Of a DNA stretch of 64,000 nucleotides, positions 15,818 through 24,604 are shown piece by piece. Source of the stretch: Kingella denitrificans ATCC 33394 (lineage in GTDB: Bacteria; Pseudomonadota; Gammaproteobacteria; Burkholderiales; Neisseriaceae). How positions within the stretch are numbered: the stretch's first letter is position 1; every line of letters begins with the position of its first letter. Under the pieces are notes generated by a model. That model was not told the DNA's origin and made no database searches. It saw nothing but the letters and a program-made list of their open reading frames with translations. The position numbers were made by a program, and so were the translations under genes. Where the stretch lies: the NCBI RefSeq assembly GCF_000190695.1, contig NZ_GL870929.1:394853-458852 (forward strand). Reading direction: 5' to 3'.

Positions 15818-18232
15818 ATGAACACATCTTTCAAACTCTGCATTCTGCCCATGCTCATTTCCGCAGCGTTTCCCACATGGGCCGCAGAACCCGACAAAGG
15901 CACAGAATTAGAAAATGTTAAAGTCATCGGCACGCGCCAACCGCCGCAAAAACTGGGCGAGCGCCGCACCACCCGCAGAATGATGGACGAACACATGGTG
16001 CAGGATATGCGCGACATGGTGCGTTACGACCCCGCGGTGACCGTTGTGGAAGGCGGACGCGGCAGCAGCAACGGCTTCACCATCCGCGGCGTGGACAAAG
16101 ACCGCGTCGCCATCACCATTGACGGCCTGGCACAGGCGGAAAGCCGCTCTTCCGAAGGCTTCCAAGAACTGTTCGGCGCATACGGCAACTACAACGCCAA
16201 CCGCAATGCCAACGAATTGGAAAACATTTCCGAAGTCACCATCCGCAAAGGCGCAGACTCGCTCACATCTGGCAGCGGTGCCTTGGGCGGCGCAGTGGCC
16301 TATCAAACCAAATCGCCGCGCGACGTGGTCGATGCCGACAAACCGTATTACTTCGCCGTGAAAGGCGGCCGCGCCAGCCGCGACAACAGCACCTTCGGCA
16401 GCGTGGATGCCGCAGGCTACCTGAAAGGCTTCGACGCGCGCTTCGTGTTCACCAAACGTTCCGGCCACGAAGTCAAAAACAAAAACGACGGTTCCGTGAA
16501 AGAATACCGCAACACGCGCCGAGAAGGCCTGTTCGACCCAAGCCGCGCCAACAACCACATTTCCGACTGGGGTTCCTACGGCAAAATGCGTGCGTTTGCC
16601 GACCCGCAGGAATACACCTCCAAATCCACCTTAATCAAACTGGGCTACCACTTCAACGAGCGGCATTATCTGAACTGGATGTATGAAGATTACCGCATGG
16701 ACCGTGAAACCGAGGAATTGTCCAACCTCTTTGCTGCCGACTTCACCGGCAGCCCACTCACCACCCAGCGCAACCGCAACGACGTTTCCTACATCAAACG
16801 CACTGGCGTGCAATACGAACACACGGCCAACAGCGGATTGTGGGACAAACTGACGTTGAACTACAACCGCCAAAACATCCAGATGAGCACGATGACGTGG
16901 GATTTGCCCAACGATTTTGCCCAGCAGGGCATGAATGCGCAAGTGTATTACTCGCTGCGCCGCATTGTGCAAAGAACCCAGCAAATAGACGCGCGTGCCG
17001 AAAAAAGCATCGACCTCGGCCGCTGGAAATGGAATGTGAACTACGGTTTGGGTTGGAGCAAAGCCACCAACGAAAACGACAACTACACGCGCTGGGTACG
17101 CGCCTACAACACACGCGTGACCACGTCAGCGCTCAATGCGGAAGAGCTGTTTATGGAAGCGGAAAGCCGAAAACGGCATGTGTACTGGAACAACCAATTC
17201 CAACTGGGCGATTCGCTGCGCTTGGCCGTGGGTGCGCGCCACGACTGGATTCACAACCGCACGCTGCCCAGCGAAAAAGTCATCATGTCCATGCGGCAGG
17301 CAGGTTTGGAAAACGCATCGCCGAAATTCAGCGCCACCAGTTACAGCTTGGGTATCGACTGGAAATTCCTGCCCAACTGGACGGTGATGGCCAAATGGAG
17401 CACCGCCTTCCGCGCGCCCACCACCGACGAAATGTGGTTTAACTTCCCGCATCCCGACTTTACCGTGGAAGCAAACCCGAACCTGAAAGCCGAAACCGCC
17501 CGCAATCTGGAATTGGGCATTTCCGGCAAAGGCCGTTTGGGTAACATCATGCTGTCCGGCTTTAAAACCGATTACGACAACTTCATCGATTTTGCCTACA
17601 TCGGCGTGAAACAAAGCAGCTACTACAATCCGGCCACCGGCGCGACCCAAGCCCGCGATTACCATGCGCCCACTTGGAAAAACGTGAACCGCGATGCCGC
17701 GCAAATCAAAGGTTTGGAATTGTCCGGCGAATGGAAGATGGACAGCATCGGCCTGCCCAAAGGCATGGTGACCACCTTCACCGCTAGCTACCTGAAAGGG
17801 CATTCCGTTCAGGAAACCGGCCGCAAAACACCGATTAACGCTCTCGCCCCGTTCAGCGCGGTGCTGGGTGTCGGCTATACGCGTCCAGGTGGCGACTGGG
17901 GCATTAAGGCCAATTTGAGCTACACCCAGCGCAAACGCCCCAGCGAAACCGTCCACAGCTACGAAGATTTGGACAACCCCTGGCCGTATGCCAAATACGG
18001 GCGCAATTACTATGTGCTCGATTTAATCGGCCATTACCGAATCGGCAAACACTTCACCATCCGCGCCGGCGTGTTTAACGTGCTCGACAAGCAATACTAC
18101 ACATGGGACAGCCTGCGCAGCATCCGCGAGTTCGGCATGGTGAACCGTATCGACAACAGCACGGGCGCGGGCATCCAACGCTTTTCCGCACCCGGCCGCA
18201 ACTATATGCTGAACCTCGAAGCCAAATGGTAA
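15818..18232 (+). CDS. hpuB: HpuB, TonB-dependent haemoglobin-haptoglobin receptor
   Basis: An 804-residue outer-membrane receptor. It has a signal peptide (cleavage near residue 22), a TonB-box-like segment (LENVKVIGT), a plug domain (about 45-180 with TIRGVDKDRVAITIDGL and IRKGADSLTSGSGALGGAVAYQT), and a 22-strand barrel ending NYMLNLEAKW. Motifs FRAPTTDEMWFNFPHP and NPNLKAETARNLELGI match the haem/haemoglobin receptor family. Location after hpuA makes HpuB the best call. The chosen ATG lacks a clear ribosome site; the upstream in-frame ATG at 15737 would translate a DUS. A DUS pair follows the stop. Confidence 0.9.
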   Translation: MNTSFKLCILPMLISAAFPTWAAEPDKGTELENVKVIGTRQPPQKLGERRTTRRMMDEHMVQDMRDMVRYDPAVTVVEGGRGSSNGFTIRGVDKDRVAITIDGLAQAESRSSEGFQELFGAYGNYNANRNANELENISEVTIRKGADSLTSGSGALGGAVAYQTKSPRDVVDADKPYYFAVKGGRASRDNSTFGSVDAAGYLKGFDARFVFTKRSGHEVKNKNDGSVKEYRNTRREGLFDPSRANNHISDWGSYGKMRAFADPQEYTSKSTLIKLGYHFNERHYLNWMYEDYRMDRETEELSNLFAADFTGSPLTTQRNRNDVSYIKRTGVQYEHTANSGLWDKLTLNYNRQNIQMSTMTWDLPNDFAQQGMNAQVYYSLRRIVQRTQQIDARAEKSIDLGRWKWNVNYGLGWSKATNENDNYTRWVRAYNTRVTTSALNAEELFMEAESRKRHVYWNNQFQLGDSLRLAVGARHDWIHNRTLPSEKVIMSMRQAGLENASPKFSATSYSLGIDWKFLPNWTVMAKWSTAFRAPTTDEMWFNFPHPDFTVEANPNLKAETARNLELGISGKGRLGNIMLSGFKTDYDNFIDFAYIGVKQSSYYNPATGATQARDYHAPTWKNVNRDAAQIKGLELSGEWKMDSIGLPKGMVTTFTASYLKGHSVQETGRKTPINALAPFSAVLGVGYTRPGGDWGIKANLSYTQRKRPSETVHSYEDLDNPWPYAKYGRNYYVLDLIGHYRIGKHFTIRAGVFNVLDKQYYTWDSLRSIREFGMVNRIDNSTGAGIQRFSAPGRNYMLNLEAKW

Positions 18233-18267
18233 TGCCTCATGCAGGCTGCTTCCCGAATCCCCCTTCC

Positions 18268-18309
18268 AAAGCAGCCTGCACTTGAAACCCCAACGTGCAG
18301 GCTGCTTTT
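18268..18309 (+). terminator. DUS-pair terminator after hpuB
   Basis: AAAGCAGCCTGCACTTG and CAACGTGCAGGCTGCTTTT face each other with a T run on the right. Two further single DUS (18240 and 18352) flank it. Confidence 0.65.
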
Positions 18310-18417
18310 GCAGCCGGGCGGAATGTCCGTAACGTAACGCCATCATCATGAAAAGCAGCCTGCACCCACTGATTTGAAACCGATTTACCCCAAAACAACC
18401 ACCCACAGGAGAAAACA

Positions 18418-20820
18418 ATGAACACCGGAAACTTCACTTTAAAAGCCTTGGCCATTGCGTGCAGCCTGGCACTGACCGCTTGCGGCGGCGGTGGCGGCGG
18501 CGGACAACCGAGCACCCAGTCCCGCCCGACCGTGCCGTCCACACCAAGCGCCGCCAAAACTGCCGCAGATAACGCCATTGCCGATATCGCCGCCAAAGCA
18601 CAAGCCGTGCAGGCTGCTTTGACGCGCAACCACGATACCGACAATGACGGCAAAATCTCTGCCACAGAAGCCGCCGCGGCCAACCAAGCCATCAACAATG
18701 CCAAAGCCGCATTGCAGGCTGCCATTGCCAATGCAGAAACCAAAGCCCAAGATGCCGCCTTGTCGCCTGCCGAAAAAACGCAGGCCACCGCCGCATTGAC
18801 CACCGCGAAAAACAGCGCAAATGTCCGTAACGCGCAGGCTGCTTCCGCCAACGTGCAACCCACTCCGGCACCCGCACCGCAACCGCCTGCCCCACAACAA
18901 CCGAGTGCCGCCAAAACTGCCGCAGATAACGCCATTGCCGATATCGCCACCAAAGCCCAAGCCGTGCAGGCTGCTTTGACACGCAACCACGATACCGACA
19001 ATGACGGCAAAATCTCCGCCACAGAAGCCGCCGCGGCCAACCAAGCCATCAACAATGCCAAAGCCGCATTGCAGGCTGCCATCGCTGATGCAGAAACCAA
19101 AGCCCAAGATGCCGCCTTGTCGCCAGCCGAGAAAACACAGGCCGCCGCTGCATTGAACGCCGCGAAAAACAGCGCAAATATCCGTAACGCGCAGGCTGCT
19201 TCTGCCAACGTGCAGCCCACTCCGGCGCCTGCACCGCAACCACAGCCGCAACCGCCCCAACCAAGCGCAGCCACAGGCTTCGGCCAAGACAACAACGGCC
19301 GCATGAAACCCAATGCCGGCGGCGTTTCCGGCGGCGTGCTCAGTACCGATGCTATGCGCCAATCCGATGAAAGCTCATACGGCAGCATTCAAAACCCCGA
19401 AGGCCGCAGCAAAAACGAAGTGGTGCTGAACGGCGTGAAAATCGCCACCGCCACCACCGGCCAAAAACGCTACGAAACCGAAGAGTCCAATAACCAAACC
19501 GCAAAATCCATCCACAGTAGCGACATTCTGCCCGACGTGCGCTATGGCGCGGTGGTCGATACTTCTTCCGGCGTGATGGCCATCCGCCAAGGCCTGTTCG
19601 TGCAAGGCACGGCAGCAGGCGCGGACACAGTGGCCGTGAAAACCGGCACGGTGGAATACAACGGTACCGGCCTGCATTTCGGCAAACCGAGCAGCGACGC
19701 CACTGCCGGCCTGCCGTTCATGACCGCCGACCCGTCATGGGGTGTGAATGCGCCCAACACGGAGGATTTGTACACCAGCGGCCGCGCCACTAAAGTGAAA
19801 GCCAGCGTGAACTTCGACAATAAAACCATCGGTATCGACATCAGCGATCCGGGCAGCCGTACCCAAGGTCGTCCGAATGCGTCCGAACTGGCCGGCGCGC
19901 CCATTCATTTTGACGGCGTGATTCAAGGCAATTCGTTCACCAATGCGGCAGGACAAGAGAAAACCTTTGCCGGCGGCTTCTATGGTGCGGCGGCCGACCA
20001 GTTGGCCGGTATGTACCGCCTGAATGCGCAAAAAGCCAACGAATCGAGCGGTGTATTCGGTGCGCAGGCAAGCACAGGCAGCAATACCCCCGCCCCTGCA
20101 CCCACTCCTTCACCTGCGCCAACCCCAACGCCGACTCCGCCAAGCAGCGGCGCAGTAACCGAATCGACTTATTATAAACTGCCTGAGCAGCAGCAACTGA
20201 CCGATGCGAAACTGCCGATGGCCGAAACCAACCAAGCCATCAGCAAAGGCATCCAAACTTTGGTGGTGGACGGCATTTCTATCGCCCTGCCCGCCGCCAA
20301 CCAAGGCTTCGAGAAAGGCATGAATTATTATGCATTCAACAATGCGGGCAATGTGATTGCGGGTGCGGCGCAGATTATGTCGGGTGGCAAAGACCAAGGC
20401 CTGCTGTTCGTGCAGGGCAACCTGACGCCGCAAGACCAAATCCCGACCGGCACGGCCAATTACAGCGGCAAAGTGTTGCACTTCCGCGAGCGCGTGGTGC
20501 GGCATGAAAACGGCAATTTGGTGAATGTCGATCCGGGCTATGTATTTACTCAAGGCAGCTTCACCGCGAAAGCCGATTTTGCCAACCGCAACCTGTCGGT
20601 AACGATTAATTCGGGCGACTACAACTATATGCGCACGAAAGTGTTCACCGCCAACATCAACGGTAATACGTTCTCCGGCACCGGATCCGACCGCAGCATT
20701 GAAGGCGGCTTCTATGGCGCGAATGCAGCCGCGATTGCCGGCAAATACCAATATTCGGACGGCAGCACCAGCAAATGGAGCGACAGCGGCTTCGGCGTGT
20801 TCAGCGGCAACAAGCAATAA
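18418..20820 (+). CDS. Slam-type surface lipoprotein with duplicated EF-hand repeats and two TbpB-like barrel modules
   Basis: An 800-residue lipoprotein (C22) with a Gly tether (seven Gly after the Cys), as in Slam clients. Residues about 44-162 and 163-281 are a tandem duplication (119-residue period; 357-bp DNA repeat, 18550 onward and 18907 onward). Each unit is Ala-rich and helical, with a perfect EF-hand loop (D73-E84 and D192-E203, DTDNDGKISATE). Pro/Gln/Ala spacers follow. Two beta-rich modules then end in GNSFTNAAGQEKTFAGGFYGAAADQLAGMY (about 515-538, described in part) and the similar GGFYGANAAAIAGKY near 770, the hallmark of TbpB-like barrels. Ligand unknown. The next gene is a Slam translocon. 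Confidence 0.8.
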   Translation: MNTGNFTLKALAIACSLALTACGGGGGGGQPSTQSRPTVPSTPSAAKTAADNAIADIAAKAQAVQAALTRNHDTDNDGKISATEAAAANQAINNAKAALQAAIANAETKAQDAALSPAEKTQATAALTTAKNSANVRNAQAASANVQPTPAPAPQPPAPQQPSAAKTAADNAIADIATKAQAVQAALTRNHDTDNDGKISATEAAAANQAINNAKAALQAAIADAETKAQDAALSPAEKTQAAAALNAAKNSANIRNAQAASANVQPTPAPAPQPQPQPPQPSAATGFGQDNNGRMKPNAGGVSGGVLSTDAMRQSDESSYGSIQNPEGRSKNEVVLNGVKIATATTGQKRYETEESNNQTAKSIHSSDILPDVRYGAVVDTSSGVMAIRQGLFVQGTAAGADTVAVKTGTVEYNGTGLHFGKPSSDATAGLPFMTADPSWGVNAPNTEDLYTSGRATKVKASVNFDNKTIGIDISDPGSRTQGRPNASELAGAPIHFDGVIQGNSFTNAAGQEKTFAGGFYGAAADQLAGMYRLNAQKANESSGVFGAQASTGSNTPAPAPTPSPAPTPTPTPPSSGAVTESTYYKLPEQQQLTDAKLPMAETNQAISKGIQTLVVDGISIALPAANQGFEKGMNYYAFNNAGNVIAGAAQIMSGGKDQGLLFVQGNLTPQDQIPTGTANYSGKVLHFRERVVRHENGNLVNVDPGYVFTQGSFTAKADFANRNLSVTINSGDYNYMRTKVFTANINGNTFSGTGSDRSIEGGFYGANAAAIAGKYQYSDGSTSKWSDSGFGVFSGNKQ
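18550..19263 (+). repeat. 357-bp tandem coding duplication (two copies)
   Basis: The sequence starting GCCGCCAAAACTGCCGCAG at 18550 recurs at 18907, and similarity continues through the Pro/Ala spacers, giving two copies of 119 codons that differ at scattered positions. The repeats are long and similar enough for recombination to change copy number. Confidence 0.85.
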
Positions 20821-20842
20821 CGTTCCGCTCTATCCGCTGTGC

Positions 20843-20848
20843 TATAAT
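20843..20848 (+). promoter_or_regulatory. Candidate -10 box upstream of the second Slam gene
   Basis: TATAAT in the context GTGCTATAATCG is 89 bp before the Slam ATG. The region 17 bases upstream falls at the end of the preceding gene and matches TTGACA poorly. It lies upstream of a hairpin (20872-20904). Confidence 0.4.
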
Positions 20849-20871
20849 CGCACCGTTTAATTGAGTACCCG

Positions 20872-20904
20872 AACCTGCTTGCCCCATCGCGGCAGGCAGG
20901 TTTT
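20872..20904 (+). terminator. Rho-independent terminator or attenuator before the second Slam gene
   Basis: AACCTGCTTGCC (20872-20883) pairs with GGCAGGCAGGTT (20891-20902) over 12 bp with one G-T pair and a 7-base loop, followed by TTTT. It ends the EF-hand lipoprotein gene, but because a -10-like box lies just before it, it could also act as a leader attenuator for the Slam gene. Confidence 0.7.
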
Positions 20905-20937
20905 GTATTACCCGCAACCACCCCAAACCAACGCTTT

Positions 20938-22365
20938 ATGAACATCCGCCCTATTTTCTGGCTGCTGCCCGCCCTATTCGCCGCACAAGTGCAGGCTGCC
21001 CCGTTGCCGCCCAAAGTGGAACAGTCGCTCACCGCACCGGAAGAACACTTCGACAAACAGCCGCCCGCAGACGTGCCCGCACCACCCCAACCGCCGCAAC
21101 AAAGCGAATCCGGCAGTCTGACCATTTCATCGGAAGAACTGCAAAAGCAGCCTGCACTTTTGAAACAGGCGTTTTATTCGGCCATCGCCGCCAACAACAC
21201 GCCCGCCGTGCGCCTGCTGCTGCCCTTGTACCGCCGCCTGCCCGACGGCAACGAAGAAGTGCCGATTGCACTGTCCGAAGCCATAATTGCGCGCGCAGAC
21301 GGCCATTACGCCCAAGCCATCGAAAAATTCCGCTTTGCCTTGGACAAGCAGCCCGATATGCCCGTGGCGCAAATGTCGCTGGCGCAAACCCTGCACAGCG
21401 ACTACCGCTACCCGTCCGCCGCCAAAGCATTTGAAGAAATCGCGCAGCGCACCGATTTGCCGCCCGAATTCCACCAAGTCGCCCAAACCTACCTGAACAG
21501 CATCAAAGCGCGGGAAGACTGGAAATTCCAAGTGAACGGCAATTACCTGGACGACAAAAACGTGGGCAACACGCCCGACCGCTACATCATCGGCGCATGG
21601 TCGCTCAATCCGCCCGAATCCGCACACGGCATCTCGTATTACGGCAGCGTGTCGCGCGAAAAATGGCTGGCCGACCACTTCACCCTGCGTTACGGCGCCG
21701 ACCTATACGGCAAAACCTATTGGGACAACCACCGTTTCGACGATTTGGCCGTGCGCGTGAAAGCCGGATTCGGTTATCAGACAGGCCGTTCCGAAACCGT
21801 GGTGCAGCCCTATTTCGAGCGCCGCTGGTTCGGCAGCGACGGCTATTCGCGCGAGTTGGGCATTGGCATCGACTGGTCGTATTGGCTAACCGCGCGCAAC
21901 CAGCTGATGCTTTCCGCCGCGCACGCCACACAGAATTATGACGACCGCCGCTATTTGGAAGGCCGCCTGCGCACCGCGTCCGCCACATGGTTGTTTGTGC
22001 CCAGCGGCACGCAGTATTGGACGCTCGGCACGGACTGGACGCGCAAAACCGCACAAGACGCCAGCGATGCCTACCGCCGCCAAGCCGTTCGTGTCGGCTG
22101 GACGCAGCAATGGCCGGCACAGTTCGGCACGTCGGTGAATCTGTCGTGGGCGAAACGCACCTACGACCGCCCGAATTTTCCGTTCAACTACATCCGCATC
22201 GACCACGAACGTTCCGCCGCTGTGTCGCTTTGGAACCGCAAAGTCCAATGGTGGGGCATCATGCCGCGCCTGGTGTGGCGTTGGCAGCAAACGCGCAGCA
22301 ACCACCCGTTTTACGGCGATTACACCAAACGCGATGTGTTTATCCAGTTGAACAAGGCGTTTTAA
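20938..22365 (+). CDS. Slam-family surface lipoprotein translocon (linked to the EF-hand lipoprotein)
   Basis: A 475-residue protein with a signal peptide (cleavage after QVQA, residue 20), a Pro/Gln-rich N-terminal segment, helical TPR repeats (about 65-185: HYAQAIEKFRFALDKQPDMPVAQMSLAQTL, described in part) and a C-terminal beta-barrel (about 190-475) ending KAF. It is the second Slam (DUF560) gene in 10 kb and differs clearly in sequence from the one at 12963. Slam genes usually sit beside their client, and the upstream 800-residue lipoprotein has client features, so the two are probably a dedicated pair. QKQPAL (near residue 68) is a translated DUS. Confidence 0.87.
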   Translation: MNIRPIFWLLPALFAAQVQAAPLPPKVEQSLTAPEEHFDKQPPADVPAPPQPPQQSESGSLTISSEELQKQPALLKQAFYSAIAANNTPAVRLLLPLYRRLPDGNEEVPIALSEAIIARADGHYAQAIEKFRFALDKQPDMPVAQMSLAQTLHSDYRYPSAAKAFEEIAQRTDLPPEFHQVAQTYLNSIKAREDWKFQVNGNYLDDKNVGNTPDRYIIGAWSLNPPESAHGISYYGSVSREKWLADHFTLRYGADLYGKTYWDNHRFDDLAVRVKAGFGYQTGRSETVVQPYFERRWFGSDGYSRELGIGIDWSYWLTARNQLMLSAAHATQNYDDRRYLEGRLRTASATWLFVPSGTQYWTLGTDWTRKTAQDASDAYRRQAVRVGWTQQWPAQFGTSVNLSWAKRTYDRPNFPFNYIRIDHERSAAVSLWNRKVQWWGIMPRLVWRWQQTRSNHPFYGDYTKRDVFIQLNKAF

Positions 22366-22378
22366 TCATATCATCAAC

Positions 22379-22427
22379 GAAAAAAGCAGCCTGCACTTCA
22401 GTTTCCCAAAGTGTAGGCTGCTTTTTT
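22379..22427. terminator. DUS-pair terminator between the second Slam gene and a convergent membrane protein gene
   Basis: AAAAAAGCAGCCTGCAC faces GTGTAGGCTGCTTTTTT; the right copy has one C-to-T change relative to the DUS. A and T runs on both sides suit bidirectional termination. Confidence 0.7.
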
Positions 22428-22441
22428 GTGTGCAGCGGTGA

Positions 22442-22819
22442 TTAAGCGAGCCAGCCTTTCACCATGGCCATGCCGGCTTCTGAAAACAGATAGCGCGACA
22501 AGCCGAAATACCCGATGGCGCCGCCCACGGAAATAATCAGATTGCTCGCCATACTGCCCGAAAAGCGGTTCACCAATTCGAAAATCACCACCAAATAAAC
22601 ATACAGCAAGCCCCAAATCGTCAGCAACTGACTGTCAAATTCGGGCATACCGCTCCATTCCATCAATGCCTTGGTGGCAATCGCAATAATAATGATGACC
22701 AACGACTCGCTCAAAGACTTCATATCGCGGTTGGCCGACCAAATGCCCCAAAAACCGACCGCAAAAGCAATCAACATATAAGGACCGGAACCCTGCCCGG
22801 CCACTGGAATCGAACCCAT
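22442..22819 (-). CDS. Small four-TM inner membrane protein, unknown function
   Basis: 125 residues with four hydrophobic segments (near YMLIAFAVGFWGIW, SLVIIIIAIATKAL, LLTIWGLLYVYLVVIF and LIISVGGAIGYFGL) and short polar loops. The ATG at 22819 is chosen because AGGAGT lies seven bases before it; the ATG at 22825 is too close to that ribosome site. I do not recognise the family and see no catalytic motif. The gene stands alone between a Slam gene and queA, with about 250 bp of mostly featureless sequence upstream that contains one DUS near 23004. Confidence 0.7.
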   Translation of the reverse strand: MGSIPVAGQGSGPYMLIAFAVGFWGIWSANRDMKSLSESLVIIIIAIATKALMEWSGMPEFDSQLLTIWGLLYVYLVVIFELVNRFSGSMASNLIISVGGAIGYFGLSRYLFSEAGMAMVKGWLA

Positions 22820-23036
22820 AACCATACTCCTAAACAATTAATTTCAATTCATCACACACGCCGCACGGAATGCTGCGGGCATCCGCGCACCGCTGCGGCA
22901 AAATCGCGTTATTGTATAGCGATTGCACCGATTAGGCTACACGTTCCGCGTTTTTGCGGCAATACGGCGCGCATGAATGGGAAATATGCCACACAACCGC
23001 CCGAAAGCAGCCTGCACTTTATCGGCCAAAACCGTC

Positions 23037-23042
23037 TATAAT
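23037..23042 (+). promoter_or_regulatory. Candidate -10 box of queA
   Basis: TATAAT in GTCTATAATATCC, 27 bp before the queA ATG. The -35 position falls just after a DUS and has no good consensus match. Confidence 0.4.
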
Positions 23043-23068
23043 ATCCGTTTTACTTTGCCGATACCGCC

Positions 23069-24091
23069 ATGCACATTTCCGAATTCGATTTCCACCTGCC
23101 CGAACACCTGATTGCCCAAAACCCGCCCGCCGTGCGCGGCAGCAGCCGCCTGTTGGTGGCGCAACACAACCAGCCGATTGAAGACCGGCATTTTCCCGAT
23201 TTGCCGAACTATATTGCAACGGGCGACGTGCTGGTGTTCAATAACACCAAAGTGATGAAGGCGCGGCTGTTCGGGCAGAAGGCCACGGGCGGCAAAATCG
23301 AAGCCTTGATTGAGCGCGTGCTGGACGAACACACCGCGCTGGCGCATATCCGCTCGTCCAAATCGCCAAAAGCCGGCACCGAGCTGATATTTGAAGGCAG
23401 CCTGCACGCCACCATGACCGAACGTGTCGGCGAACTGTTCAAGCTGCAATTCCACCACCGGCACAATGTTTATACGCTGCTGGAAGAATACGGCGCGCTG
23501 CCGCTGCCGCCCTACATCGTGCGCCCCGCCGACGACAACGACGACGCGCGCTACCAAACCGTGTATGCCAAATATCAGGGCGCCGTGGCTGCCCCCACCG
23601 CAGGGCTGCATTTCACCCACGAAATTTTGAGCGCATTGCAGCAAAAAGGTGTAGAATTTGCAGAGGTTACGCTGCATGTCGGCGCAGGCACGTTCCAGCC
23701 CGTGCGCGTGGACAATATTGCCGAACACAAAATGCACAGCGAATGGTTTGATGTGCCCGAAGCCACCGTTGCCAAAATCCAAGCCGCTAAAGCACGCGGC
23801 AACCGCGTTTGGTCGGTGGGCACCACATCGTTACGCGCCATCGAATCGGCAGCACGTTCAGGCAGCCTGCATGCCGGGCAGGGCGACACGGATATTTTCA
23901 TCACGCCGGGCTACACGTTCCGCGTGATTGACGGCCTGATAACCAATTTCCACCTGCCCAAATCCACGCTGCTGATGCTGGTGTCCGCCTTTGCCGGCAG
24001 CGAACGTATCCGCGAAATTTACCGGCACGCCATCGAACAGGAATACCGCTTTTTCAGCTATGGCGACGCCATGTTGCTGCACCGTGCTTAA
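23069..24091 (+). CDS. queA: QueA, S-adenosylmethionine:tRNA ribosyltransferase-isomerase
   Basis: 340 residues, the usual QueA length. Conserved motifs are FDFHLPEHLIAQNP, DVLVFNNTKVMKARLFG, AAPTAGLHFT, TLHVGAGTFQPV and the C-terminal NFHLPKSTLLMLVSAFAG. It transfers the ribosyl moiety of SAM to 7-aminomethyl-7-deazaguanine in tRNA, the penultimate step of queuosine synthesis. The gene appears monocistronic; tgt is not adjacent in this window. Two DUS-like stretches lie inside the coding region (EGSLHA, GSLHAG), and one follows the stop at 24098. Confidence 0.97.
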   Translation: MHISEFDFHLPEHLIAQNPPAVRGSSRLLVAQHNQPIEDRHFPDLPNYIATGDVLVFNNTKVMKARLFGQKATGGKIEALIERVLDEHTALAHIRSSKSPKAGTELIFEGSLHATMTERVGELFKLQFHHRHNVYTLLEEYGALPLPPYIVRPADDNDDARYQTVYAKYQGAVAAPTAGLHFTHEILSALQQKGVEFAEVTLHVGAGTFQPVRVDNIAEHKMHSEWFDVPEATVAKIQAAKARGNRVWSVGTTSLRAIESAARSGSLHAGQGDTDIFITPGYTFRVIDGLITNFHLPKSTLLMLVSAFAGSERIREIYRHAIEQEYRFFSYGDAMLLHRA

Positions 24092-24176
24092 ACCAGAAAG
24101 CAGCCTGCACTCAGAAATACCATTTAACATCAACATTAAAAAATATAATTCATAGCGTTGCCCCGTAAAATCTAAC

Positions 24177-24215
24177 GTGCAGGCTGCTTTTCCCATCTTC
24201 GAAAGCAGCCTGCAC
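24177..24215. terminator. DUS-pair hairpin between queA and glnB
   Basis: GTGCAGGCTGCTTTT and GAAAGCAGCCTGCAC face each other with a 10-base loop. Because the T run is inside the hairpin rather than after it, termination is less certain than for pairs in the opposite order. Confidence 0.45.
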
Positions 24216-24246
24216 ATCACACCAACCCGACCAAAGGAGCCGTATC

Positions 24247-24585
24247 GTGAAAAAAATCGAAGCCATCATCAAGCCGTTCAAACTGGACGACGTGCGCGAA
24301 GCCTTAACCGAACTGGGCATCACAGGCATGACAGTGAGCGAAGTCAAAGGCTTCGGCCGCCAACGCGGACACACCGAAGTGTATCGCGGTGCGGAATATG
24401 CGGTGGATTTCCTGCCCAAAGTCAAAATCGAAGTGGTGCTGCCCGACGACCAAATCGAGCGCACCGTGGAAGCGATTATCGAAGCCGCGCGCTCCGGCAA
24501 AATCGGCGACGGCAAAATTTTCGTGCTGCCGGTGGAAGAAGTCATCCGCATCCGCACGGGCGAAACTGGCGAAACGGCCATTTAA
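24247..24585 (+). CDS. glnB: GlnB, PII nitrogen regulatory protein
   Basis: 112 residues, standard PII length. The T-loop carries Y51 (RGAEYAVDFLPKVK), the uridylylation site, and the B-loop/C-loop motifs SGKIGDGKIFV and RIRTGE are intact. PII senses 2-oxoglutarate and ATP/ADP and controls glutamine synthetase adenylylation and other targets. The start is GTG at 24247, placed eight bases after AAAGGAG and giving the invariant MKKIEAIIKPFKLDDV N-terminus. No ammonium transporter gene is adjacent, which favours GlnB over GlnK. gmk follows 19 bp after the stop, possibly cotranscribed. Confidence 0.95.
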   Translation: MKKIEAIIKPFKLDDVREALTELGITGMTVSEVKGFGRQRGHTEVYRGAEYAVDFLPKVKIEVVLPDDQIERTVEAIIEAARSGKIGDGKIFVLPVEEVIRIRTGETGETAI

Positions 24586-24604
24586 ACCATTTTAAGGAGC
24601 AGCC

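Noticed and set aside
18237..19388. A 383-codon minus-strand open frame rich in Ala, Gly and Cys
   Set aside because: It is antisense to the EF-hand lipoprotein repeats, its composition follows from GC-rich codons on the other strand, and it has no start context.
22801..22820. GGAATCGAACCC, resembling the T-arm end of a tRNA gene
   Set aside because: It encodes the N-terminus of the four-TM protein; no cloverleaf can be drawn around it.
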